A stretch of DNA of 64,000 bases from Streptomyces sp. NBC_00483 (GTDB lineage: Bacteria > Actinomycetota > Actinomycetes > Streptomycetales > Streptomycetaceae), in the NCBI RefSeq assembly GCF_036013745.1, contig NZ_CP107880.1, positions 1,922,001 to 1,986,000 on the forward strand, read 5' to 3'. Position numbers and translations under genes: made by a program. The notes beneath the pieces are model-generated. The model saw nothing but the letters and a program-made list of their open reading frames with translations, made no database searches and was not told the origin of the DNA. This document shows, one piece after another, positions 41,784-48,814 of the stretch; position 1 is the first letter of the stretch, and the number at the start of each line of letters is the position of its first letter.

Positions 41784-42830
41784 ATGCGACGCCCTCTCAT
41801 AGCCGGCGCCCTCGTCACCCCCCTCGCCCTCCTGCTCGCCGCCTGCTCCGGTGCCACCACCGCCAGCACATCCACCGGCAGCGGTGGCAGTGGCGGCGTC
41901 GACGGGAAGGGGCCACTCACCCTCAACGTCGGCGACCAGAAGGGTGGTTCGGAGGCCGTACTCAGGGCCGCCGGTGAACTTGACGACCTGGACTACAAGA
42001 TTCGCTGGTCCACGTTCACCTCGGGGCCGCCGCTCCTCGAAGCCATCAACGCCAAGGCCGTGGACATCGGCGGCGTCGGCAACACACCACCCGTCTTCGC
42101 GGCCGGTGCCGACTCGAAGATCAAGGTGGTGTCCGCCAGCCACGGGACCGCCAAGGGGGACACGATCCTTGTCCCGAAGGGCTCGAAACTGAAGAGTCCT
42201 GCGGGGCTCAAGGGCAAGTCGATCGCGGTGGCCCAGGGGTCATCGGCGCACTACCAGCTCGTCGCCTCGCTCAAGAAGGTCGGGCTCGCGCTGAAGGACG
42301 TGAAGGTCAAGTACCTTCAACCGGCCGACGCGCTGGCCGCGTTCACCGCGGGCAAGGTCGACGCGTGGGCCGTCTGGGATCCGTACACCTCGCAGGCGTT
42401 GCGCGCGAAGCTCGGTCGCGTACTCACCGACGGCGACGGGGTCACCAACGGGCTCGCCTTCCAGGTCGCCTCCCCCATCTCCCTCGCCGACAAGAAGAAG
42501 TCCGCCGCCATCAAGGACTATCTCGATCGGCTGCGGCGCGCCCAGAACTGGGTCTACAAGCACCCGCAGGCGTGGGCGAAGGTGTGGGCCAAGGACACCG
42601 GACTGCCGTACGGGGCGGCGTACGACGCCGTGAAGCGTACGAACGGCACACGCGTTACGGTCGCCGTCGACAAGAACGTGATCACCTCTGAGCAGCAAAT
42701 CGCCGACTCCTTCACTGAGTTGAAGTTGATTCCGCGCAAGGTCGACTTCTCGAAGTACGTCGACACGCGCTTCAACGACAAGCTGCCGCCCTCCACCACC
42801 GCCCCGCGCACATACGGCAAGGAGTCCTGA
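41784..42830 (+). CDS. ssuA: Sulfonate-binding lipoprotein (SsuA family)
   Basis: The 348-residue extracellular substrate-binding protein has an N-terminal lipoprotein signal (RRPLIAGALVTPLALLLAAC, Cys as lipidation site), then a Gly/Ser linker and a NitT/TauT-type binding fold (INAKAVDIGGVGNTPPVFA, KGKSIAVAQGSSAHYQL, AGKVDAWAVWDPY). The ATG at 41784 precedes the signal directly. It ends 4 bp before ssuD, so binding protein and desulfonating enzyme are made together. Confidence 0.9.
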   Translation: MRRPLIAGALVTPLALLLAACSGATTASTSTGSGGSGGVDGKGPLTLNVGDQKGGSEAVLRAAGELDDLDYKIRWSTFTSGPPLLEAINAKAVDIGGVGNTPPVFAAGADSKIKVVSASHGTAKGDTILVPKGSKLKSPAGLKGKSIAVAQGSSAHYQLVASLKKVGLALKDVKVKYLQPADALAAFTAGKVDAWAVWDPYTSQALRAKLGRVLTDGDGVTNGLAFQVASPISLADKKKSAAIKDYLDRLRRAQNWVYKHPQAWAKVWAKDTGLPYGAAYDAVKRTNGTRVTVAVDKNVITSEQQIADSFTELKLIPRKVDFSKYVDTRFNDKLPPSTTAPRTYGKES

Positions 42831-42834
42831 ACCC

Positions 42835-44004
42835 ATGAACGTTCATCTGCACTGGTTCCTGCCGACCGGCGGCGACGGACGCACCCTCGTCGACCGGCAC
42901 GCCTTCAGCGGCGGGGCACTTGAGCGTTCGCCAGGCGGTCCGATCTCCGGAGTGCGCGCGCCCGACCTCGACTATCTCGTTCAAATCGCCAAGGCGGCCG
43001 AGCAGTTGGGCTTCGAGGCCGTACTCACTCCGACCGGGACGTGGTGCGAGGACGCGTGGCTGACGACGGTCGCGCTCGCCCAGCACACCGAGCGCCTGAA
43101 GTTCCTCGTGGCATTCCGGCCCGGGGTGATCTCGCCGACGCTCGCCGCGCAGATGGCGTCGACGTATCAACGCCTCACGAACGGACGGCTCTTGCTCAAT
43201 GTCGTCACCGGTGGTGACTCGGCCGAGCAGCGGCGCTTCGGCGACCATCTCGACCACGATCAGCGCTATGCACGCACCGACGAGTTCCTTTCGGTGGTGC
43301 GTGGCGTGTGGGGCGGCAGCTCGCAGGAGCCGTTCGACTTCGCCGGGGAGCACTACCGGGTCGACGGCGGCTACACGGCGCTTCCGCCGGATCCGCGGCC
43401 GGAGATCTTCTTCGGTGGCTCGTCGGCCGCCGCGGGGCCGGTCGCGGCGCGGCACTCCGATGTGTATCTGACGTGGGGCGAGCCACCGCAGCAGGTGAAG
43501 GAGAAGATCGACTGGATCCGTTCGCTCGCCGAGCACGAGGGGCGCACCGTGCGGTTCGGGATCCGGCTGCACTCGATCTCGCGCGACTCCGCGCGGGACG
43601 CGTGGGCCACGGCGGACCGGCTGCTCGACGACCTCTCCCCCGAGGCCGTCGCCGCCGCGCAGGCCGCGCTCGGGCGCAGCGAGTCGGTCGGGCAGCAGCG
43701 GATGCTGGCGCTGCACGGCGGTGAGCGTAAGAGCCTGGAGATCTCGCCCAATCTGTGGGCCGGGATCGGTCTCGTGCGCGGTGGCGCCGGGACGGCGCTC
43801 GTCGGCAGCCACGCCGATGTCGCCGACCGGATCGAGGAGTACCACACGCTCGGCATCGAGCACTTCGTGCTCTCCGGATATCCGCATCTGGAGGAGGCGT
43901 ACTGGTTCGGGGAGGGTGTCATTCCCGAACTGGCCGCACGCGGGCTCGTGGAGCCGGTCGCGCGCCGGTCCGGTGTGCCGCTGGCGGTTGCGGGCGGGCG
44001 CTGA
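42835..44004 (+). CDS. ssuD: FMNH2-dependent alkanesulfonate monooxygenase
   Basis: This 389-residue luciferase-like TIM-barrel flavoenzyme releases sulfite from alkanesulfonates using reduced FMN and O2. Family segments are HWFLPTGGDGR, LTPTGTWCEDAW (with the active-site-region Cys), KFLVAFRPGVISPTLAAQM, LLLNVVTGGDSAEQRRFGD and FGGSSAAAGPVAARH. Length matches SsuD. No ssuE flavin reductase is adjacent, so FMNH2 must come from elsewhere. Last clear gene of the sulfonate operon. Confidence 0.92.
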   Translation: MNVHLHWFLPTGGDGRTLVDRHAFSGGALERSPGGPISGVRAPDLDYLVQIAKAAEQLGFEAVLTPTGTWCEDAWLTTVALAQHTERLKFLVAFRPGVISPTLAAQMASTYQRLTNGRLLLNVVTGGDSAEQRRFGDHLDHDQRYARTDEFLSVVRGVWGGSSQEPFDFAGEHYRVDGGYTALPPDPRPEIFFGGSSAAAGPVAARHSDVYLTWGEPPQQVKEKIDWIRSLAEHEGRTVRFGIRLHSISRDSARDAWATADRLLDDLSPEAVAAAQAALGRSESVGQQRMLALHGGERKSLEISPNLWAGIGLVRGGAGTALVGSHADVADRIEEYHTLGIEHFVLSGYPHLEEAYWFGEGVIPELAARGLVEPVARRSGVPLAVAGGR

Positions 44005-44092
44005 TGGTCGCGGGCGAGCGCTGACGGGGGGCGCTCGTTTCCTGGTCGGCGCACGCGGGAAGATCTCGCGCTCCGATGGAGTTAGTAGAAAC

Positions 44093-45250
44093 GTGAACGA
44101 CATCGGGGTACGAGACGCCGCCTCCGCCGATGGTCCGCGCCGAGTCGACGTCGTCGTCATCGGCGCCGGCCAGGCAGGGCTTTCCGCCGCCTATCACCTG
44201 CGCCGCGTGGGCTTCGAGCCCGAGCGGGACTTCGTCGTCCTCGACCACGCGCCCCGCCCCGGCGGCGCCTGGCAGTTCCGGTGGCCCTCGCTCACCTACG
44301 GCAAGGTGCACGGCATGCACGCGCTGCCCGGCATGGAACTGACCGGCGCCGACCCCGCGCGACCCTCCTCGGAGGTCATCTCCGGGTACTTCACCTCGTA
44401 CGAGGAGGCCTTCGATCTGCGCGTACGGCGCCCGGTCGACGTGCGGTCGGTGCGCGAGGAAAGCGAGGGGCGCGAAGGGCGCGAGGGGCGCGAAGGGCGC
44501 GAAGGGGAGGACGGTCGGCTGCTCGTCGAGACCTCCGACGGGGTGTGGTCGACGCGCGCCCTGATCAATGCGACGGGCACCTGGGACCGGCCGTTCTGGC
44601 CGCGTTATCCGGGGCAGGAGACCTTCCGCGGGCGGCAGTTGCACACCGCGCAGTACCAAGGACCCGAGGAGTTCGCAGGTCAGCGCGTCATGGTGGTGGG
44701 CGGCGGGGCCTCAGGGACGCAGCACCTGATGGAGATCGCTCCGGGCGCCGCCTCGACGACCTGGGTCACCCGCCGGCCGCCCGTCTTCCGCGAGGGCCCC
44801 TTCGGCGAGGAGGCGGGGCGGGCCGCCGTGGCGGCGGTCGAGGAGCGGGTACGTCAGGGGCTCGCGCCGCTGAGTGTGGTGTCGGTGACCGGGCTGCCGG
44901 TGAACGACGCGATCCGCGCGGCCCGCGCGAACGGTGTCCTCGACCGGCACCCCATGTTCGACCGGATCACGCCGACCGGTGTGGCCTGGGACGACGGGCG
45001 CGAGGCGGCGGCCGACGTGATCCTCTGGGCCACCGGGTTCCGTGCCTCCATCGAGCATCTGGCGCCGCTGAAGCTGCGCGAAGCGGGCGGCGGGATCCGG
45101 ATGGAGGGCACGCGCGCGGCCCTCGATCCCCGCATCCACCTGGTCGGCTACGGCCCGTCGGCGAGCACGATCGGTGCGAACCGCGCGGGGCGGTCCGCGG
45201 TCCGGGACATTCAGCGGCTACTGGGGCGCAGGACGTCGGTCGCGGTGTGA
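44093..45250 (+). CDS. FAD-dependent monooxygenase (flavin-containing/Baeyer-Villiger-like)
   Basis: The 385-residue flavoprotein has an N-terminal FAD-binding motif (VVVIGAGQAGLSAAYHLRR), a central NADPH-binding motif (VMVVGGGASGTQHL) and the C-terminal LWATGFRASIEHL. The FMO-type fingerprint between them is not clearly seen. The GTG at 44093 is chosen because the FAD motif follows after ~18 residues and GGAG lies upstream. It is 88 bp from ssuD on the same strand and could oxidise an organosulfur compound, but that is guilt by association. It carries an EGREGR repeat around residues 125-138. Confidence 0.8.
   Translation: MNDIGVRDAASADGPRRVDVVVIGAGQAGLSAAYHLRRVGFEPERDFVVLDHAPRPGGAWQFRWPSLTYGKVHGMHALPGMELTGADPARPSSEVISGYFTSYEEAFDLRVRRPVDVRSVREESEGREGREGREGREGEDGRLLVETSDGVWSTRALINATGTWDRPFWPRYPGQETFRGRQLHTAQYQGPEEFAGQRVMVVGGGASGTQHLMEIAPGAASTTWVTRRPPVFREGPFGEEAGRAAVAAVEERVRQGLAPLSVVSVTGLPVNDAIRAARANGVLDRHPMFDRITPTGVAWDDGREAAADVILWATGFRASIEHLAPLKLREAGGGIRMEGTRAALDPRIHLVGYGPSASTIGANRAGRSAVRDIQRLLGRRTSVAV
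44465..44500 (+). repeat. 9-bp tandem repeat x4 (Glu-Gly-Arg) in the flavin monooxygenase
   Basis: Four near-perfect copies of GA(G/A)GGGCGC encode EGR repeats in a surface loop of the monooxygenase. In-frame length variation is likely between strains. Confidence 0.88.
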
Positions 45251-45352
45251 GGCGACGCGGGTCGGCGCTCACCTGCCGGTTAAGCACCCAAGCCCCTCGG
45301 CACCGCGGTCCCCCGCCGGCACCCCGGTATCCCGGCACCAGGACGGGGCCCG

Positions 45353-46201
45353 TCAACCGTCCTTCTTGGCCTTCGCCTGGTTCTCGTTGAACTCCGCCAC
45401 GTTCTTCTCCTGCTCGCCCAGGTCCGCGGTGAAGCGCGTGTCCCCCGGCTTGACCGTCACGAAGTACAGCCAGTCACCCGACGCCGGGCTGGTGGCCGCC
45501 TCCATCGCCTGCTCCCCCGGATTGCCGATCGGGGTGGGCGGCAGCCCCTTGCGCGCGTAGGTGTTGTACGGGTTGTTGATCTTCGTGTCGTCGTGGGTGG
45601 TGTCCAACGTGGAGCGGCCGAGCGCGTAGTTGATGGTGGAGTCCATCTGCAGCGGCATGTCGTGATCGAGCCGGTTGTATATGACGCGGGCGACCCTGTC
45701 CATGTCCTCCTTGTTGTCCGCCTCGGCCTGCACGATGCTCGCGATGATGACGCGCTGGTACGGGTTGACGGCGTTGCGCTCGGCGCCCGCGGTCGTTCCG
45801 CTACCGCTGCCGCTGCCGCCGCCGAACCTCTTGTTCGCCGTGTCGACCATGTACGCAAGGACCGACTGCGGGGTCGACTTGTCGTTCAAGGGATACGTCG
45901 CCGGGAAGAGGTAGCCCTCGGCGTTGCCACCCGCGTCGCCCGGAAGCTTGAGGTGGGCCTTGGGCGCGGCCTTCTTCGTGGTGCCGGCCGGGACGTCGAG
46001 CGCCTTGTCGACGGCCTCGTACACCTGGCCCGAACGCCAGCCCTCCGGGATGGTCAGAACCCGGTTCGACTCGTCCCCGCCCGCCAGGGCCAATGACACC
46101 GCGACGGCGGTTGCCGCCACGACGGCCCCGGTCACCGTCATGGCGACGCGTCCTCGGCGCGTGATTCGCGTCGTGCTCCGTCGCGGAGTCTCGGTCTGCA
46201 T
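45353..46201 (-). CDS. mltG: MltG-like endolytic transglycosylase, short form
   Basis: The 282-residue protein has a basic N-terminus and one membrane anchor (VAMTVTGAVVAATAVAVSLAL), then a YceG/MltG domain: LPGDAGGNAEGYLFPATYPL, ASIVQAEADNKEDMDRVARVIYNRL with the catalytic-type Glu of SIVxxE, LQMDSTINYALG and YNTYARKGLPPTPIGNPG. MltG cuts nascent glycan strands at the membrane and sets their length. It lacks most of the N-terminal LysM-like region of full-length MltG, so it is probably an accessory paralogue. Convergent with the monooxygenase; alone on its strand. Confidence 0.85.
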   Translation of the reverse strand: MQTETPRRSTTRITRRGRVAMTVTGAVVAATAVAVSLALAGGDESNRVLTIPEGWRSGQVYEAVDKALDVPAGTTKKAAPKAHLKLPGDAGGNAEGYLFPATYPLNDKSTPQSVLAYMVDTANKRFGGGSGSGSGTTAGAERNAVNPYQRVIIASIVQAEADNKEDMDRVARVIYNRLDHDMPLQMDSTINYALGRSTLDTTHDDTKINNPYNTYARKGLPPTPIGNPGEQAMEAATSPASGDWLYFVTVKPGDTRFTADLGEQEKNVAEFNENQAKAKKDG

Positions 46202-46321
46202 GCCGGAACGGTAACCCCTGCGTCAGAACATCCCTGACATATCTCTGCCCTCCTTGACTCCCTCACGGACTCTCTCCCCACTGTTCGCGCCGATGTCATG
46301 GCGGCCCGGGCACAACTCCCG

Positions 46322-48145
46322 TCACGCGGCCGCTTCCACGCGCGCGTCCCGCCGCACGAGCGCCGCGTAGCGGCCCTCCTGGCCGAGCAGTTCCTCGTGC
46401 GTGCCGCGCTCGGCTATTCGCCCGGAGTCCAGGACCACGATCTGCTCGGCGCCGCGGACCGTGGAGAGACGGTGCGCGATCGTGAGCGTCGTGCGGTTGG
46501 CCGAGAGCGCATCGATGGCTTCCTGTACGGCGTGCTCGGTGCGGGTGTCGAGCGCACTGGTCGCCTCGTCGAGGATGAGCACCGGCGGGTCCCGCAGAAT
46601 GGTGCGGGCGATCGCCAGGCGCTGCTTCTCGCCTCCGGAGAAGCGGTGGCCGCGCTCGCCGACCACGGTGTCGTAGCCGTCCGGGAGAGCGGCTATGTGC
46701 TCGTGGATCTGGGCCGCGCGGGCCGCCGCATACAGCTCCTCGTCGGTCGCGTCGGGCTTGGCGAACCGCAGGTTCTCGGCCACCGAGGCATGAAACAGAT
46801 ACGTCTCCTGGGAGACCACGCCGATCGCGCGCGCGAGGGTGTCGAAGTCCAGGTCGCGGACGTCGACCCCGTCGAGCGTCACGCGCCCGCCCGTGACGTC
46901 GTAGAGCCGCGGCACCAGATAGCTGAGCGTGGACTTGCCGGAGCCGGTGGGGCCGACCACGGCGAGGCTGCCGCCTGCGGGGACGGTGAGGTCGATGCCG
47001 TCGAGGATCGCCTTCTGCCGCTCGTCGGCGGCATCGTCGGTGGCATAGCGGAACTCGACGTTCTCGAAGCGGACCTCGCCCTTGACGGTGTCGAGGCGGA
47101 CCGGGTCCTCGCGCTCGGTGATGTCGACCGGCAGGTCCAGGTACTCGAAGATGCGCTGGAACAGGGCGAGCGAGGTCTGGATCTGGACGCCGGTCTGCAG
47201 CAGGCTCACGGTCGGCCGGAACAGGCCCTGCTGCAGCGAGACGAACGCGACGAGCGTGCCGATGGAGACGGTGGGGCCGCCGAAGTGCAGGGCGATGCCG
47301 GCCGCCCAGTAGATGACCGCGGGCATGGCGGCCATGACGATGCTGATGACGGCCATCCGCCAGCGCCCCGCCATGTTCGACCTGACCTCCAGGCCGACCA
47401 GTTCGTCCGACTCGTCGGCGAAGGACTTGGTGAGGGAGTCGGCTCGGCCCATGGTGCGGCCGAGCAGGATGCCGCTGACGGAGAGCGACTCGGTGACCGT
47501 GGCGGCCATCGCGGCCATCTGCTTCTGGCGCTGTGTGGCGATCTTCTTGCGCTCGCGGCCGACCCGGCGGCTGATCCACACGAAGATCGGCAGCAGGAGC
47601 AGGGAGACGATCGTCAGGCGCCAGTCCAGGGCGATCATCGCGATGACCGTGGCGACGACGCTCGTCAGGTTCGAGACGAGGGAGGTCGCGGTGGAGGTCA
47701 CGGTCGCCTGCATGCCGCCGATGTCGTTGGCGATGCGGGACTGGACCTCGCCGGTGCGGGTCTTGGTGAAGAAGGCGAGGGACATGCTCTGCAGCCGGCC
47801 GTAGACGGCGGTGCGCAGATCGTGCATGACGCGCTGGCCGACCGTCGTCGAGATCAGCGTCTGCAGGACGCCGAAGACGCTCGTCACGACGGCGCTGACG
47901 ATCATGCCGAGGGCGAGCAGGCTGAGCAGCCCGGTGCGACCCTGCGGGATGGCGACGTCGAGGATCTCCTTGAGCAGGAACGGTGTCGCGACCGTGACCA
48001 GCGAGGCGGCGCCGACGAGCAGCCCGACGAGGGCGAGGCGGCCGCGGTAGGGGCGGAACAGGGACAGGATGCGGCGGATCTGCCGCGGCTGCCCCGATGC
48101 GTCGGCATCGGGGGGCGGCGTCCAGCGGATTTCGTCGCGGGGCAT
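46322..48145 (-). CDS. ABC exporter with fused membrane and ATPase domains
   Basis: This 607-residue half-transporter has six membrane segments in the first ~320 residues, then an ATPase domain with Walker A VGPTGSGKST, Q-loop VVSQETYLF, signature FSGGEKQRLAIARTIL, Walker B LILDEATSALD and switch His in IAHRLST. It likely works as a homodimer exporting lipids or drugs. The ATG at 48145 is used because AGGAGG lies just before it; an ATG at 48160 is possible. It is divergent from a MarR regulator across a gap containing an 8-bp inverted repeat, so it is probably repressed by it and induced by its substrate. Confidence 0.9.
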   Translation of the reverse strand: MPRDEIRWTPPPDADASGQPRQIRRILSLFRPYRGRLALVGLLVGAASLVTVATPFLLKEILDVAIPQGRTGLLSLLALGMIVSAVVTSVFGVLQTLISTTVGQRVMHDLRTAVYGRLQSMSLAFFTKTRTGEVQSRIANDIGGMQATVTSTATSLVSNLTSVVATVIAMIALDWRLTIVSLLLLPIFVWISRRVGRERKKIATQRQKQMAAMAATVTESLSVSGILLGRTMGRADSLTKSFADESDELVGLEVRSNMAGRWRMAVISIVMAAMPAVIYWAAGIALHFGGPTVSIGTLVAFVSLQQGLFRPTVSLLQTGVQIQTSLALFQRIFEYLDLPVDITEREDPVRLDTVKGEVRFENVEFRYATDDAADERQKAILDGIDLTVPAGGSLAVVGPTGSGKSTLSYLVPRLYDVTGGRVTLDGVDVRDLDFDTLARAIGVVSQETYLFHASVAENLRFAKPDATDEELYAAARAAQIHEHIAALPDGYDTVVGERGHRFSGGEKQRLAIARTILRDPPVLILDEATSALDTRTEHAVQEAIDALSANRTTLTIAHRLSTVRGAEQIVVLDSGRIAERGTHEELLGQEGRYAALVRRDARVEAAA

Positions 48146-48232
48146 GGGCCTCCTAGGCATAGAGGGAACTCGGCACGCGCCACTCATCGGGTACCGACGG
48201 GGCAGCAGTCGAGTTCGACTCGAGGAGCATAA

Positions 48233-48259
48233 TGCATTGTTACCTCTATTCACAATGCA
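48233..48259. promoter_or_regulatory. MarR-type operator between ABC exporter and marR
   Basis: The perfect inverted repeat TGCATTGT-N11-ACAATGCA lies in the AT-rich centre of the divergent gap. On the plus strand TTCACA (48249-48254), 16 bp and TAATGT (48271-48276) would start transcription at about 48283, making marR leaderless, and the operator overlaps the -35. On the minus strand TTGTGA-N17-TTATGC could serve the exporter within the same operator. One bound dimer could thus repress both genes. Confidence 0.65.
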
Positions 48260-48283
48260 CAAGGTCCTGCTAATGTTCCCGGC

Positions 48284-48727
48284 ATGAAGACACCGGACGC
48301 CGACGGTTTCCTCGCCGAGCAGCTGCTGCGGCTGACCCGCCGCCTGCAGCGGATACAGCGGCGCCAGCTGGAGCCGGTCGGGATCACGCCCGCGCAGTCC
48401 CGGCTGCTGCGCACGCTGGTGCACTACGAGACGCCGCCGCGCATGGCCGATCTCGCGCAGCGCCTCGAGGTGGTCCCGCGCGCGGTGACGACGACGGTGG
48501 ACGGCCTGGAGGCGGCCGATCTGGTGCGCCGTGCGCCGGATCCCACGAACCGCCGGGTGATCCGCATCGAGCTCACCGACAAGGGCCGGGCCGCCCTGCG
48601 GGAGCTGCGCAGCGCGCGCCGCGCGGCGGCAGAGGAGATCCTGGCACCGTTGGACAAAGAGCAGCGCGCGCAGCTGACGGTCTTGCTGAACGCGCTGTTC
48701 GAGCCCCCGCGCACACCGGAGTGCTGA
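48284..48727 (+). CDS. MarR family transcriptional regulator
   Basis: The 147-residue MarR protein has a winged helix with PPRMADLAQRLEVVPRAVTTTVDGLEAADLV as recognition region, wing RAPDPTNRRVIRIELTDKG, and dimerisation helices at both ends. The ATG directly follows a predicted start point, so the mRNA may be leaderless. It probably represses itself and the divergent ABC exporter through the inverted repeat at 48233-48259. Its stop codon lies inside the first unit of a 17-bp repeat array. Confidence 0.9.
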   Translation: MKTPDADGFLAEQLLRLTRRLQRIQRRQLEPVGITPAQSRLLRTLVHYETPPRMADLAQRLEVVPRAVTTTVDGLEAADLVRRAPDPTNRRVIRIELTDKGRAALRELRSARRAAAEEILAPLDKEQRAQLTVLLNALFEPPRTPEC

Positions 48728-48799
48728 CCGCGCCGCAGCACTGACAGAGCCGGGGTACTGACATTGCCGGGGTACTGACAGCGCCGGAGTACTGATAGC
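48715..48799 (+). repeat. 17-bp tandem direct repeats x5 before the FAD/Fe-S gene
   Basis: Four consecutive 17-mers of the form GCCGGGGTACTGACAnn (48732-48799), preceded by a fifth at 13/17 identity that contains the marR stop (48715-48731). The array ends 15 bp before the start codon of the oxidoreductase, right before its ribosome-binding site. The regular phase is unlike random GC-rich DNA and could be a multi-site operator or a slippage product. Confidence 0.9.
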
Positions 48800-48814
48800 G
48801 ATCGAGGAGAGGCC

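Noticed and set aside
45338..45350. GACGGG-G-CCCGTC palindrome as terminator between the monooxygenase and mltG
   Set aside because: The loop would be one base, so a stable hairpin of this kind cannot form as drawn; no other support.
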